A stretch of DNA of 64,000 bases, taken from assembly GCF_025490915.1 (NCBI RefSeq), contig NZ_JANQBA010000010.1:1-64000 (forward strand). The letters are read 5' to 3'. Positions within the stretch are counted from its first letter, which is position 1, and each line of letters starts with the position of its first letter. A program made the position numbers and the translations under genes. This document shows, one piece after another, positions 40,693 through 50,817 of this stretch. The notes under the pieces are model-generated. The model was not told the origin of the DNA and searched no databases. It saw nothing but the letters and a program-made list of their open reading frames with translations. The DNA is from Lacticaseibacillus parakribbianus (lineage in GTDB: Bacteria > Bacillota > Bacilli > Lactobacillales > Lactobacillaceae).

Positions 40693-42706
40693 TAATACTG
40701 TCCTCCGATTGCACGACCGTCCCGTCGTTGACGATTTTGTAGGCGCCGGCCGTCACCTTGTCGTTGAGCACGAAGGTCAGCGTCACCGACTGATCGGCGG
40801 TGATGGTCAGCGTCTTGTAGACGTTACCGATGCTGTGATCCTTGTCGCCCAGGTAAATTTCAACGGTGTTGGCCACGTTGCTGCTGCTCGAGTCGGCGCT
40901 TGAGCTGTCGCTGGAAGCGGTGTCGCTTGGCGCCTGGTAGCGAATGGTGACGGTCCGCTTGACCGTGGTTTCCTTGGTGGTCGGGTCTTCGCCCTTGGAC
41001 AGCGTGACCGTGAAGCGGTCGCCGGCCTTCACCTGCGTGTCGGCCGGAATGCTTTGGGCCATCACTTGGTCCTCCGGGTACTTGTCCGAGTAGTCACTCT
41101 CGAAGTTGACGCTCAGGTTGTTTTCGGTCGCCCAGTCCAAAACCGTGGCGCGGTCCTTGCCGGTCAGGTCGATCATCGTGATCGTCTGGGTGCTGGAGCT
41201 CGAACTTGAGCTTGCCGCCTTGGCCGCCTTGGCCACGGTGAAGGTGATCGTCGTCTCCTTGGCCACCACCTTGGTGCCGGCGGTTGGGTCCTGGCTCAAA
41301 ATCGTGCCGGGCACCGCCGACCGCGATGTCTTCTTCTTCTGCTTGACCGTGAAGCCGCGGTCCTCGAGGTCGGCCTTGACATCCGCGTAGCTTGCACCGG
41401 TGTAATCGGACAGCGTCACCTTCTTGGCCCCCTTGGACAGGGTGATGGCGACCTTGGCGCCGGCCTTCAGGCTGGTGTTGGCCTTGGGGTCGCTTTTAAT
41501 CACGCGGTCTCGATCGACCTTGCTGGAGTAAGCGGTGGTCACCGCACCGAGCTCCAAGTTACGGCTTTCCAGTGCCGTTTCGGCTTGCGCCCGGGTCATG
41601 CCGGTGAGATCCGGCACCGCGTAGTCGCCTTGCTTGCCGGAAAAGGCGTAGGCCAACCCGGCCACAATCATCAAAAGCACCACGCCCAGCAGCACGAATG
41701 GCCAGTACTTGGCCCAAAAGCGCCGCTTCTTGGCCGGCTTGGCCGCCGGCGCCGGTTCGGGCTTGGCAACCGCCGCTGGCTTGGGCGTCGCTTGCGCTGC
41801 GGCCAGCGCCGGCGTCGGAATCACCTTGGTCTCTTCCAAGCTCCCATCGACCGGCACCGCATACTTGGCCTCCCGGGCCCGGGTCGGCGACAGCGCGGTT
41901 TTGAGGTCGAGGCTCATCGCATCCGCGCTGGTGTAACGGTTGCTCGGGTCCTTGGCGGTTGCCTTGAGCACCACGTTTTCAAGCGCCTGGGGAATCCGCG
42001 GGTCGAAGTCTCGCACCGACGGCATGTCCTCTTGGAAGTGTTTCAAGGCGATGGACACCGCCGAGTCGCCTTCGAAGGGTACGGTGCCGGTCAGCATCTC
42101 AAAGAGAATGATGCCAAGCGCGTAGATGTCGCTTTGGCGCGTCGGCATCGAGCCTCGCGCCTGCTCGGGCGACAGGTAATGCACCGACCCCAACAGCGAG
42201 TTGGTCTGGGTCATCGAGTTGTCCGACAGCGCCACGGCGATGCCAAAATCGGTGATTTTGGCGTTGCCATCCGCGTCGATCAGGATGTTTTGCGGCTTCA
42301 AGTCGCGGTGAATGATGTTGTGGTCATGCGCCATCTGCACCGCGCTGAGAATCTGGGTCATGATGTCGACCACCCGCTGGTACGGGATCGGGAAGTGTTC
42401 GACGATGTACTTCTTGAGGTCCGACCCCGGCACGTACTCCATCACCAGGTACTGCTGACCGTGGCTTTCCCCGACGTCGTAGATGGCCACGATGTTGGGG
42501 TGAACCAGCTCGGTGGTCGCCATCGCCTCGCGCTGGAAGCGGCGAATCGTGTCCGGATCGTTTTGCAGGTCCAGCCGCAGCACCTTGACGGCCACGTCGC
42601 GATCCAAAATCAGATCGTGGGCCAGGTAGACGTTGGCCATGCCGCCTTCCCCCAGCGTTTTGAGCAGCTGGTAGCGCTCGTTAAGAATGTAGCCTGGTTC
42701 GATCAA
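40685..42706 (-). CDS. prkC: PASTA-domain Ser/Thr protein kinase
   Basis: The 673-residue kinase has an N-terminal cytosolic kinase domain ([18 protein letters not shown] Lys, [33 protein letters not shown]), a Pro/Ala-rich linker, one membrane helix (about 336-360, [20 protein letters not shown]), then three extracellular PASTA repeats (about 366-565) and a Ser-rich C-terminal segment. It senses muropeptides or lipid II and controls wall growth and division. It overlaps the phosphatase gene by 4 nt. Confidence 0.96.
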   Translation of the reverse strand: MIEPGYILNERYQLLKTLGEGGMANVYLAHDLILDRDVAVKVLRLDLQNDPDTIRRFQREAMATTELVHPNIVAIYDVGESHGQQYLVMEYVPGSDLKKYIVEHFPIPYQRVVDIMTQILSAVQMAHDHNIIHRDLKPQNILIDADGNAKITDFGIAVALSDNSMTQTNSLLGSVHYLSPEQARGSMPTRQSDIYALGIILFEMLTGTVPFEGDSAVSIALKHFQEDMPSVRDFDPRIPQALENVVLKATAKDPSNRYTSADAMSLDLKTALSPTRAREAKYAVPVDGSLEETKVIPTPALAAAQATPKPAAVAKPEPAPAAKPAKKRRFWAKYWPFVLLGVVLLMIVAGLAYAFSGKQGDYAVPDLTGMTRAQAETALESRNLELGAVTTAYSSKVDRDRVIKSDPKANTSLKAGAKVAITLSKGAKKVTLSDYTGASYADVKADLEDRGFTVKQKKKTSRSAVPGTILSQDPTAGTKVVAKETTITFTVAKAAKAASSSSSSSTQTITMIDLTGKDRATVLDWATENNLSVNFESDYSDKYPEDQVMAQSIPADTQVKAGDRFTVTLSKGEDPTTKETTVKRTVTIRYQAPSDTASSDSSSADSSSSNVANTVEIYLGDKDHSIGNVYKTLTITADQSVTLTFVLNDKVTAGAYKIVNDGTVVQSEDSISE

Positions 42707-43446
42707 GCGTCAGCCCCCCTGTCTTGGTGAATAATCAAAGCCGTGATGTTGTCGGGTCCACCGGCCGCATTGGCTTGGTCGATCAAGGACTGGGCCTTGT
42801 CGCCAAGCGGCAGGTCGGCGGCAAGTACCGCCGCAATCGCCGCGTCCGGCACCTGGTTGGTCAGCCCGTCAGAGCACAGTAGCAAGTAGTCATCTGGTTC
42901 CATGTCGTAGATGGTGACATCCGCATCGACATCGGCCGACACCCCGAGGCTTCTGGTGATCACGTTTTTTTGTGGGAAGTTCTTGGCCTCCTGCGGGGTC
43001 AGCTCGCCGGTCTTGACCAGTTCGTTGACCAGGCTGTGGTCCTCGGTGATCTGCATCAGCCGGCCGCGGCGGTACAGGTAGCAGCGCGAATCGCCGATGT
43101 TGGCCACCACGAAGCGCGAACCCGAGATGATCACGGCCACCAAGGTGGTGCCCATGCCGGTCAGGTCCGAGTACTGCTGCGCCTTTTCGAGGATCACCGC
43201 GTTTTCTTCCTGCAGCTCAAATATCAGCCACCGCACGATGGTCTCGACATCGGTGGTACCGGTTTTTTCGAACGCGTAGCCGATGTGCGAAACCGCCATT
43301 TCGGAGGCGACATCACCGCCGAGGTGGCCGCCCATGCCATCGGCCACAATCGCCAGGGTCGTGTTGGCGGTGTTTTTGAACAGGCCGACATAGTCTTCGT
43401 TGTTCGGCCGCTTCTGGCCGATGTCCGTGCGATACGTGTATTCCAT
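42703..43446 (-). CDS. prpC: PP2C-type Ser/Thr phosphatase
   Basis: The 247-residue enzyme has the PP2C metal motifs [57 protein letters not shown] and [12 protein letters not shown]. It reverses phosphorylation by the adjacent PASTA kinase. It follows rsmB by 17 nt. Confidence 0.96.
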   Translation of the reverse strand: MEYTYRTDIGQKRPNNEDYVGLFKNTANTTLAIVADGMGGHLGGDVASEMAVSHIGYAFEKTGTTDVETIVRWLIFELQEENAVILEKAQQYSDLTGMGTTLVAVIISGSRFVVANIGDSRCYLYRRGRLMQITEDHSLVNELVKTGELTPQEAKNFPQKNVITRSLGVSADVDADVTIYDMEPDDYLLLCSDGLTNQVPDAAIAAVLAADLPLGDKAQSLIDQANAAGGPDNITALIIHQDRGADA

Positions 43447-43463
43447 CTTGTACTCCTTAAACT

Positions 43464-44798
43464 TCAGATGCGTTCCAGGCTCGCGATGAAAAAGCCGTCG
43501 GTGCCGTAGTCATCCGGGAACACCTGCAGCGCCGGGGCCCCGTGAACGCGCGTTAGTGGCTGAGCGGTCGGCACCGCCACTTGGCGGAATTCCGGGTGTT
43601 TGGCCAAAAAGGCGGCGACGACGTCTTGGTTCTCCTCTTGGACCATGGTGCAGGTCGAGTAGGTCAGCCTTCCCGTTGATTTTACCAGAGGCGCCACCGC
43701 CTCAAGCAGGCTCAGCTGAATCTTTGGCAAATTCTCAAGGTCTGAAGGTGTCTTGCCGTAGCGAATCTCCGGCTTGCGGCGCAAGAGCCCAAGCCCCGAG
43801 CAAGGCGCGTCGACCAGCACCCGGTCAAAGCTGGCCGGCTCAAACACGTCAGCGGCCTGCCGGGCGTCCATCGCCTGGGCGTGAACCCGGTCGGCCACCC
43901 CCAGCCGCTTGGCGTTTTGCTCAATCAGGCGAACCTTGTGCGGGTGCAAGTCAAGGGCGACGACCTCCCCGCCAACCGCCGGGTCCAGGAACTGGGCGAT
44001 GTGGGTGGTTTTGCCGCCGGGGGCGGCGCAGGCATCAAGCACCCGGTCGCTGGGGCGAAGCGCAAGGCTTGGGGCCACCAGCATCGAGCTTTCATCCTGG
44101 AGGGTGAAGGCGCCGACGGCAAACTCCGGCAGCCCGGCGAAGTGGCCGCCAGGGGCCACGATGCCATCCGGCGACAGCTCGCTGGGGGCAACCTCTGGGA
44201 AGCGATCGGCTAGCTGGGCCAACAGTTCCGCTCGCGTCCCCTTGGTGGTGTTGACCCGCAGGCTGGCCGCCGGCGGCTGGTTAATCGCCGCCAGAATCGA
44301 TTCGCACTTGGTGGCGCCGAGCTGCTGTTGCAGCTTGGCCACCAGCCACATCGGGACGCTGTAGGTGATGCTCAGCCGCTCGGTCGGGTCTTTGATGGTC
44401 GCGGGATCCGGCAGCCCGGTGCGTTGAATGTTGCGCAGGACCGCCGTCACCAGCTTGGCGATGCCGACGTGGCCCAGCTGCTTGGCGATGCGCGTCGATT
44501 CGTAAAAAATCGCCCGGTCCGGAATCTTGTCCAGGTAGTGCATCTGATACACCGCGGTCTCAAGCAGCGCCACCACCCAGGCGTCGAGCTTCTTGGCGCC
44601 GATGAACGGTGCCAAATCGAAGTCAAGCGTCAGCTGGTGTTGAATCACGCCGTAAACCAGGGTCGTGGCCAGCGCCGCGTCGCGCGGGTCAAGCCGCGCC
44701 TGGTTCAGCGTCGCGTCCAGCGCCAAGTTGGCGTAGCTGTGTTGGGTTTTCACTTTGGTCAGAATCTGCACGGCCAGCGTGCGAGGGTCGTTACGCAA
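43464..44798 (-). CDS. rsmB: 16S rRNA (cytosine-967-C5)-methyltransferase
   Basis: The 444-residue protein has an N-terminal NusB-like RNA-binding domain and a methyltransferase with VLDACAAPGGKTTHIAQ (SAM site), the catalytic VDAPCSGLGLLRRKPEIRY Cys, and STCTMVQEENQDVV second Cys. It overlaps fmt by 8 nt. Confidence 0.95.
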   Translation of the reverse strand: MRNDPRTLAVQILTKVKTQHSYANLALDATLNQARLDPRDAALATTLVYGVIQHQLTLDFDLAPFIGAKKLDAWVVALLETAVYQMHYLDKIPDRAIFYESTRIAKQLGHVGIAKLVTAVLRNIQRTGLPDPATIKDPTERLSITYSVPMWLVAKLQQQLGATKCESILAAINQPPAASLRVNTTKGTRAELLAQLADRFPEVAPSELSPDGIVAPGGHFAGLPEFAVGAFTLQDESSMLVAPSLALRPSDRVLDACAAPGGKTTHIAQFLDPAVGGEVVALDLHPHKVRLIEQNAKRLGVADRVHAQAMDARQAADVFEPASFDRVLVDAPCSGLGLLRRKPEIRYGKTPSDLENLPKIQLSLLEAVAPLVKSTGRLTYSTCTMVQEENQDVVAAFLAKHPEFRQVAVPTAQPLTRVHGAPALQVFPDDYGTDGFFIASLERI

Positions 44799-45732
44799 TG
44801 ATCAGGTCTCCTTCTTGGATGGTCCGACCGGCGCCGTTCAAAAACGCGGCGATCGGCTGCTGGGCCTTGCCGGCCGGCTGAATCACGTCGACGGCAAAGC
44901 TGGTGTGGGCCCCGGCGGCAATCACCAGGGTTTTTTTGGTTCGCGCAATCACCGTTCCCGGCGCCGCGTCGGTCGGCACCGCTTGCGGCGTGATCGCCCA
45001 AAGCTTAGTGCGTTCGCCGTTGAGCGTCACCCAGCCCCCGACGGCCGGCCGCAAGCCCCGCACCCAGTTGTCCAGCTTGCTAGCGGGAAGCGTGATGTCC
45101 AGGTGTTCCTCTTCCTTCTTGATGGTCGGGGAGAACGTCACCAGCGCCGGATCCTGCGGCACTTTTTGGGCGGTGCCGGCGATGAGCGCCGGCAGCGTCT
45201 GCATCAACAGGTCACGGCCCAGCTCACTGAGCTTGGCAAAGGCGGTGCCGGTGTCGTCGGCCCGGGTCAGTGGCAGCTTGGCCTGCGCGTACATGCCGCC
45301 GGCGTCCATCTGCTTGACCATCTCGATGATGGTCACCCCGGTTTCGGCGTCGCCGTTGATAATGCTGTACTGAATCGGCGCCCCGCCGCGGTACTTGGGC
45401 AGCAGCGAGCCGTGAACGTTGACGGCGGCAATCTTGGCCGCGTTCAAGAAGCGCGTCGGCAGGAACTGCCCGTAAGCCGCCGTGATGATCAGATCCGGGG
45501 CAAGCGCAATCGCCTGCTCAAGCTCCGGTGAGCCGGACAGCTTCTCCGGCTGCAGTACCGGAATGTTCAGGGCCACGGCCGCCTGCTTGACAGGCGACTG
45601 GTGCAGCACCTGCTTGCGGCCAACCAGCCGATCCGGTTGGGTCATCACGGCCACCACGTCGTAGCTTTGGGCCACGGCCTGAAGAATCGGCACCGCAAAG
45701 TCTGGGGTGCCTAAGAAAATAATCGATGTCAT
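44791..45732 (-). CDS. fmt: methionyl-tRNA formyltransferase
   Basis: The 313-residue enzyme begins SIIFLGTPDFAVPILQAV and contains the catalytic AAVNVHGSLLPKYRGGAPIQ with Asn and His and the QMDAGGMYAQ region, plus a C-terminal OB-like tRNA domain. It formylates initiator Met-tRNA. It is 61 nt after priA. Confidence 0.97.
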   Translation of the reverse strand: MTSIIFLGTPDFAVPILQAVAQSYDVVAVMTQPDRLVGRKQVLHQSPVKQAAVALNIPVLQPEKLSGSPELEQAIALAPDLIITAAYGQFLPTRFLNAAKIAAVNVHGSLLPKYRGGAPIQYSIINGDAETGVTIIEMVKQMDAGGMYAQAKLPLTRADDTGTAFAKLSELGRDLLMQTLPALIAGTAQKVPQDPALVTFSPTIKKEEEHLDITLPASKLDNWVRGLRPAVGGWVTLNGERTKLWAITPQAVPTDAAPGTVIARTKKTLVIAAGAHTSFAVDVIQPAGKAQQPIAAFLNGAGRTIQEGDLIIA

Positions 45733-45793
45733 GTGTTTTGCTGTGCGGCCGGGCCAGCCGGTCGCACGTTTCCTTTCAGTCTTGATGTTGCGC

Positions 45794-48187
45794 TCACAAA
45801 AAGCTTTGGGGCTCTCTGTCGATAGCCACGAAAAAGCCGCTGCGGGTGCTTTTTTGCGTCTGATCCAGCACCGCGGCCAGCGTTTCGGCCAGTCGCGGCT
45901 CCCGCTTGTACTTCACCACCAGCTGGTAGATGTAGCGGTTTTTCAGCCGGGCGATGGCCGCCGGCGACGGCCCCAGCACGATCGCGCTTGGGCTCAGGAC
46001 CCGCTGCAGCTGGGCGGCTAGGCTGTAAATGGCCTTGGCCGCCTGATTCTCGTCTTGGTGGCTGACGGTCAGCTTAATGGTGAAGTAGTACGGCGGATAG
46101 TTCCCGCGGTGGCGAATCGCCATTTCCTGGGCAAAAAAGCCCTCGTAGTCATGGTTTTGCGCGTATTGGATGGCGTAGTGATCCGGGTTGTAGGTCTGGA
46201 TGAACACCTCACCGGCCTTGTCGGCTCGCCCGGCGCGGCCCGAGACCTGCGTCAGCAGCTGGAATGTGCGTTCCGCGGCGCGAAAGTCGGGCATCGAAAG
46301 CCCGGTATCCGCGTTGATCACCCCGACCAGCGTGACATTGGGGAAGTCCAAGCCCTTGGCGATCATCTGCGTTCCCAGCAAAATATCGGCCTCGCCTTGG
46401 CCAAACGCGTTCAAAATGCGCTCGTGGCCGCCTTTCTTGCGGGTGGTGTCGACGTCCATGCGCAGCACCCGCGCCGTCGGCAGCAGCGCGTGGAGTGCCT
46501 GCTCGACCTTTTGGGTGCCGGTGCCGTAGTAGCGAATCTTGTTGGAACCACAGCTCGGGCAGCGCGTGGGGATTGGCTCCTCATGGCCGCAGTAGTGACA
46601 GCGCAGCGTGTGGGTGTCCATGTGCAGCGTCAGGCTGATGTCGCAGTTGGGACACTGCACGACAAAGCCGCACTCGCGACACATCACAAAGCTCGAATAG
46701 CCGCGGCGGTTGAGCATCAGCACGCTTTGCTCGTGTCGCGCAAGCCGCGCCTGCAAGGCCGCAAGCAAGGGCTTGGAAAAATCGCCCTGGCCGCCTTGCT
46801 GCATGGCCTGGCGCATGTCGATCACGTGAACCGGCGGCAGCGGCCGCTGGTTGATGCGGTGCGGCAGCACCAGCCGGGTGTAGACGTGCTTGGCCGCCCG
46901 GGCTCGTGACTCTAGGCTCGGCGTGGCCGACCCCAGTACCACCGGCGCGTGGGCGAGCAAAGCGCGGTGCAAGATCACGTCTCGGGCGTGGTAGCGCGGC
47001 GCGTCGTCTTGCTTGTAGCTTGACTCGTGCTCTTCGTCGATGATGAACACCCCGATGTTGGCCAAAGGCGCGAACGCGGCGCTTCTGGCGCCGACCACCA
47101 CCTTGGCCTCGCCGCGCTGAATGCGCCGCCACTCGTCGAACTTCTCGCCATCCGACAGGCCGCTGTGCATCACCGCCACGGTTGCCCCAAAGCGCCCCTT
47201 GACGCGGTGAACCATCTGCGGGGTCAGCGCAATTTCGGGCACCAGCATCATCGCGTTTTGACCGCGCTTCAAGGCGGCGGCCATCACCTGCAGGTAAACC
47301 TCGGTTTTCCCGGAGCCCGTCACCCCTTCAAGCAAGAAGGTCTCTGGCTTACGGGCACTCACCGCTTGCGTCACCGTCTTCACCACCGTGGCCTGCTCCG
47401 GCGTCAGGGCCAACGGCGCGGTCTTGGCGCGGTGGTCGAGCTGCTCGTACGGGGCCCGGTAGACCTCGCGGGATTCCAAGGTCAGCCAACCGCGTTTGGC
47501 CGCGGCCACCAGCTGGGCTCGGGTCACCTGCTTGACGCTGGCGGCGGCCGGCTGCTCGCCTTGGGCCTGCCAGCCTTCTAGAAGCGCCAGCAGCGCGTGC
47601 TGCTTGGCGGCGTTGGGCCGCAGCTTCGCCTTTTCGGCGGCCCAGTCGAGCGGCTGGGGGACGATGTAATCGGCGGTTTTGACCTTGGCGCGGTCCTTGG
47701 CCGCATAGTCCACCCGCAGTGCGTCGGCCTGAATCAGCTTGGCCACCGTGGCCTCGGGCAGGTCGGCGACCGGCCGGCTGTTGGCGCCTGCCAGCAGCGC
47801 GACGGCCGCCGGAGTCGGCTTGGGCCCAAGCGTCACGGACTTGATGGTGTCGACCTTGAGCATCGTCGGCAGCATCGTCTGAATGCAGGTGATCCAAAAG
47901 GCGAAGGTGGTGTCGGCCAGCCACTTGGACAGGGCCAGCCCCTCCGCATCCAGCACCGGCGCGTAATCCAGCACCGCAAGCACCGGCTTGAGCTCACCGG
48001 TATAGTCGCTGACGGTGTCGACGGCCACCACCATGCCGGCAACCTGGCGACTGCCGCGGCCAAAGCCGACCCACACCCGCATGCCGGGCTGAATCGCGTC
48101 GGCTAGGGCGTTGGGAATCGCGTAGTCGAAGGGGCGGTCGGTTTGCATCGTCGGCACGTCGACGATCACCTTGGCCACGGCGGTCAC
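45794..48187 (-). CDS. priA: primosomal protein N' (replication restart helicase)
   Basis: The 797-residue helicase has the 3'-binding domain (RPFDYAIPNALADAIQPGMR), Walker A LLEGVTGSGKTEVYLQVMA, the DEEH box (IDEEHESSYKQDDAPRY), a zinc-binding cluster with eight Cys (CRECGFVVQCPNC ... CHYCG ... CPSC), and QVSGRAGRADKAGEVFIQ. It reloads the replisome at stalled forks. It overlaps coaBC by 4 nt. Confidence 0.97.
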   Translation of the reverse strand: MTAVAKVIVDVPTMQTDRPFDYAIPNALADAIQPGMRVWVGFGRGSRQVAGMVVAVDTVSDYTGELKPVLAVLDYAPVLDAEGLALSKWLADTTFAFWITCIQTMLPTMLKVDTIKSVTLGPKPTPAAVALLAGANSRPVADLPEATVAKLIQADALRVDYAAKDRAKVKTADYIVPQPLDWAAEKAKLRPNAAKQHALLALLEGWQAQGEQPAAASVKQVTRAQLVAAAKRGWLTLESREVYRAPYEQLDHRAKTAPLALTPEQATVVKTVTQAVSARKPETFLLEGVTGSGKTEVYLQVMAAALKRGQNAMMLVPEIALTPQMVHRVKGRFGATVAVMHSGLSDGEKFDEWRRIQRGEAKVVVGARSAAFAPLANIGVFIIDEEHESSYKQDDAPRYHARDVILHRALLAHAPVVLGSATPSLESRARAAKHVYTRLVLPHRINQRPLPPVHVIDMRQAMQQGGQGDFSKPLLAALQARLARHEQSVLMLNRRGYSSFVMCRECGFVVQCPNCDISLTLHMDTHTLRCHYCGHEEPIPTRCPSCGSNKIRYYGTGTQKVEQALHALLPTARVLRMDVDTTRKKGGHERILNAFGQGEADILLGTQMIAKGLDFPNVTLVGVINADTGLSMPDFRAAERTFQLLTQVSGRAGRADKAGEVFIQTYNPDHYAIQYAQNHDYEGFFAQEMAIRHRGNYPPYYFTIKLTVSHQDENQAAKAIYSLAAQLQRVLSPSAIVLGPSPAAIARLKNRYIYQLVVKYKREPRLAETLAAVLDQTQKSTRSGFFVAIDREPQSFL

Positions 48188-49362
48188 AGTGCGGCCTCGA
48201 TGCGGTGCAAAATGGCCGCGGCGACGGCCACCTTGCTGGCGGCCGGCACCGCCTCGGGCTCGCGGCTGGGTGCCAGAAGCGTCACCTGGTTGACGTCTTG
48301 GTTGAAGCCAATGCCCGGCCCCACCCGGTTGGCCACCAAAAGATCCGCGTGTTTGGCGGCGAGCTTTTGCTGCGCGTTTGCCAGCAGGTGGTCCGTTTCG
48401 GCGGCAAAGCCGACGACCAGCTGGTGCGTCTTCGTGGTACCCAGTGTCTTCAGAATGTCTTGGGTCTGGGTCAGCTCAAGGCTCAGGCCGGCGGTACCGG
48501 TTTTTTTGAGCTTGAGGTCGGCGGCCGAAACCGGGCGGTAATCCGCCACCGCCGCGGCCATGATTGCCACGTCGCTTTCGGCAAAGGCCGCAAGCACCGC
48601 CTGGGTCATCTGCGCGGCACTGGCCACCTTCACCACCGTCACGTCGGGCAGCACCGGCTGCGTCGCGGTGGTAATCAGGGTGACCCTAGCGCCGGCCGCC
48701 GCGGCCACGTTGGCCAGCGCGGTGCCCATTTTGCCGCTGGAGTCGTTGGTCAGATACCGCACCGGATCCAGCCGCTCGCGGGTGCCGCCGGCCGTGACCA
48801 GCACGGTGCGTCCGGCCAGGAAGGCCGCAGGCTGGTAGGTGGCGATGAACGCCGCAATCACGCTGGGCTCGGGCATCCGCCCGACCGCCGCGTACCCCTC
48901 GGCCAAAAAACCAGTGGCTGGCTGCAGCACCCGAAAACCCAGCGCCTTGAGGTGGGCGATGTTTTGCTGAGTCTGCGGGTTTTGCCACATCTGGTCGTTC
49001 ATCGCCGGCACCAGGAGCTTGGGTCCGTTGAACGCAAGCAGCGTGGTGGTGACCACGTTGTCGGCCAGGCCAAAGGCGAGCTTTGCCAGCGTGTTGGCCG
49101 TCGCCGGTACCACCACCGCTAGGTCCATCCAGTGGGCCAAGGCGACATGCGCCACGTGCTCCGGGTTCTGCTCGGCGTCAGCGTCGGTCAGAACCTGCGC
49201 CTTGCTGACGGTCGCCAGTGTCGTCGGCGTCACGAAGGCCGCGGCGCTTGGGGTCATCGCCACGCGAACCTCGTGCCCCGCCTTGATCAAGTCCCGCACG
49301 ATGCCCGGCACCTTGTAGGCGGCGATGCCGCCGGTGACGAACACCCCGATGTGTTGGGTCAT
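48184..49362 (-). CDS. coaBC: bifunctional phosphopantothenoylcysteine decarboxylase / synthetase
   Basis: The 392-residue protein joins a CoaC flavodecarboxylase domain (VFVTGGIAAYKVPG, VVPATANTLAKLAFGLADN, PAMNDQMWQNPQTQ) to a CoaB domain (VLVTAGGTRERLDPVRYLTN, DSSGKMG, AAVADYRPVS). It makes 4'-phosphopantetheine for CoA, using FMN. A TATAAT with extended TGG (49392-49400) lies 30 nt upstream of the start. Confidence 0.96.
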   Translation of the reverse strand: MTQHIGVFVTGGIAAYKVPGIVRDLIKAGHEVRVAMTPSAAAFVTPTTLATVSKAQVLTDADAEQNPEHVAHVALAHWMDLAVVVPATANTLAKLAFGLADNVVTTTLLAFNGPKLLVPAMNDQMWQNPQTQQNIAHLKALGFRVLQPATGFLAEGYAAVGRMPEPSVIAAFIATYQPAAFLAGRTVLVTAGGTRERLDPVRYLTNDSSGKMGTALANVAAAAGARVTLITTATQPVLPDVTVVKVASAAQMTQAVLAAFAESDVAIMAAAVADYRPVSAADLKLKKTGTAGLSLELTQTQDILKTLGTTKTHQLVVGFAAETDHLLANAQQKLAAKHADLLVANRVGPGIGFNQDVNQVTLLAPSREPEAVPAASKVAVAAAILHRIEAAL

Positions 49363-49391
49363 CCCGAATTCCTCCTTGCGCTTTTGGGTTC

Positions 49392-49400
49392 ATTATACCA
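49392..49400 (-). promoter_or_regulatory. extended -10 promoter of coaBC-priA-fmt operon
   Basis: TGGTATAAT on the minus strand, 29 nt before the coaBC start codon. No clear -35, as is usual for extended -10 promoters. Confidence 0.65.
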
Positions 49401-49420
49401 AAAACTTTCGCCGCCTAAAC

Positions 49421-49455
49421 GCAAACAACGGCCAACCCCTTCGGATTGACCGTTG
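49421..49455 (-). terminator. terminator after rpoZ
   Basis: CAACGG.CAA.CC/GG.TTG.CCGTTG arms are followed by TTTGCGTTT on the minus strand, 9 nt after the rpoZ stop. Confidence 0.65.
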
Positions 49456-49463
49456 CAAGACTA

Positions 49464-49709
49464 TCAGGCTTCGTGGTCGAGCTTCTCCGCGTCGCGCTCC
49501 AACAGCTTGGAGTCCGGATCGATGATCACATCGCCGGCCGCGACTTCCTCAAGCGCCTGGCCGACGGTTTTCTTCGAGCGGTAGACAGACAGCATGCGAA
49601 TGCTGCCTTGCGTCTCGAGCTCGTGGGCCCGCTTGGCCGCAAGCACGGCCAGCGAGTAGCGAGACGGCACCTTGGCCAGCAACTTATCGATGGATGGGTA
49701 AATAATCAT
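49464..49709 (-). CDS. rpoZ: RNA polymerase omega subunit
   Basis: The 81-residue protein [20 protein letters not shown] followed by [11 protein letters not shown] is omega. The start at 49709 follows AGGAG; the longer frame is discarded. It is 28 nt after gmk in the conserved gmk-rpoZ-coaBC-priA order. Confidence 0.95.
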   Translation of the reverse strand: MIIYPSIDKLLAKVPSRYSLAVLAAKRAHELETQGSIRMLSVYRSKKTVGQALEEVAAGDVIIDPDSKLLERDAEKLDHEA

Positions 49710-49737
49710 GACTATCTCCTTTGGCAAAAACGCCGGG

Positions 49738-50346
49738 TTAGTTGACCATGTTCTTGTAGCGATCGATTACGCGGGGCACGCGCAGGTGTTCGCTTTCGAT
49801 GATGCGTTCGATGCGCTGGACGGCCTTTGGGACCTCGTCGTTGACCACCGCGTAGTCGTAGTTGGCCATCATCTGAATCTCTTCTCTGGCCTGGGTGATG
49901 CGTTTTTCAATCACCTCGGCCGAGTCGGTGCCGCGGCCGGTCAGGCGATTCTTGAGCTCGACCAAGTCGGGCGGGGTCAGGAAGATGAACACACCGTCGG
50001 GACACTTCTCACGCACCTGCATCGCGCCCTTGACCTCAATCTCGAGCAACACGTCGCGGCCCGAATCCAGCGTCTGGTTCACGTACTTCAGTGGCGTGCC
50101 GTAGTAATTGTCGACGTACTTCGCGTACTCGAGCATCTGGCCGTCCGCGATTTCCTGTTCGAACTGGGCCTTGGTGCGGAAGTAGTAGTCCACTCCGTCC
50201 TGCTCACCTGGGCGCATATTGCGCGTCGTCATTGAGACCGAGTACTGAAAATCCCGGTAGTCACCTTCCAGCATGGCTTGCCGAACCGTCCCCTTGCCGA
50301 CCCCGGATGGACCCGACAGCACGATCAGCATTCCCCGTTCATGCAT
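49738..50346 (-). CDS. gmk: guanylate kinase
   Basis: The 202-residue enzyme has [18 protein letters not shown] (P-loop), the GMP-binding [19 protein letters not shown], and [20 protein letters not shown]. It makes GDP from GMP. The start is ATG 50346 behind GAGG; a Met five codons in is possible. Its promoter (50380-50408) overlaps no coding sequence. Confidence 0.97.
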   Translation of the reverse strand: MHERGMLIVLSGPSGVGKGTVRQAMLEGDYRDFQYSVSMTTRNMRPGEQDGVDYYFRTKAQFEQEIADGQMLEYAKYVDNYYGTPLKYVNQTLDSGRDVLLEIEVKGAMQVREKCPDGVFIFLTPPDLVELKNRLTGRGTDSAEVIEKRITQAREEIQMMANYDYAVVNDEVPKAVQRIERIIESEHLRVPRVIDRYKNMVN

Positions 50347-50379
50347 GCTCTAACCTCTTTCATTCACTGTATTAGGACT

Positions 50380-50408
50380 ATTATGCGTGTTTTCAGGGCA
50401 AATATCAA
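50380..50408 (-). promoter_or_regulatory. promoter of gmk
   Basis: TTGATA (50403-50408), 17 bp, CATAAT (50380-50385) on the minus strand, back-to-back with the SOS-type promoter of the small gene at 50518. Confidence 0.6.
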
Positions 50409-50455
50409 CCCGCAATCCCGCGCGGCCGCCGCCGAAAAAAAGTTGCCGCGACCGC

Positions 50456-50504
50456 TTGTCTTTTAGAACGTTTGTTCGTATAATGGGGTCACAAACAAAC
50501 GTTC
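50456..50504 (+). promoter_or_regulatory. promoter with two LexA-type boxes
   Basis: TTGTCT (50456-50461), 17 bp, TATAAT (50479-50484) on the plus strand. GAACGTTTGTTC at 50466-50477 fits the Gram-positive LexA/DinR site GAACNNNNGTTC exactly and fills the spacer. A second copy at 50493-50504 (AAACAAACGTTC) differs in one position. This architecture predicts repression by LexA and induction by DNA damage. Confidence 0.8.
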
Positions 50505-50517
50505 GGAGGTCCTCACA

Positions 50518-50817
50518 ATGGAAAACAAAGCGCATCGGCTTCAAGCGGTTACCCTCACCCTGCTCAACAACGCCCGGGAGTTCTTCGACCTCGCCACCCC
50601 TGCCAGCGCGATGCCGGTCAGCCAGCTGACCTACTTTGCCACGCAGGCCCAGGCTCGCCACTACCTGGTCGCCTTGTACTTTCAGGGGGAAGACCAGCCG
50701 ATGATCGGCCACGTCACCCGGCACCTCGGAGGCGACCGCCTGTTGATTCAGGGCTACCGCAGCAACGTCGTGCGGGTCGCGCCACTGGCGCAGCTGCGCT
50801 ACCTCAAGCGGGTGTAA
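50518..50817 (+). CDS. small SOS-type protein, possibly YolD-like
   Basis: The 99-residue protein has no signal or membrane segment. Its second half (HYLVALYFQGEDQPMIGHVT, then LLIQGYRSNVVRVAPLAQL) has the pattern of YolD-like domains, which pair a G-containing strand with a short barrel and often accompany Y-family polymerases under SOS control. The assignment is tentative. The ATG follows GGAGG by 7 nt. Two LexA-type boxes in its promoter are the strongest clue; recN, another SOS gene in many bacteria, is downstream on the other strand. Confidence 0.7.
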   Translation: MENKAHRLQAVTLTLLNNAREFFDLATPASAMPVSQLTYFATQAQARHYLVALYFQGEDQPMIGHVTRHLGGDRLLIQGYRSNVVRVAPLAQLRYLKRV

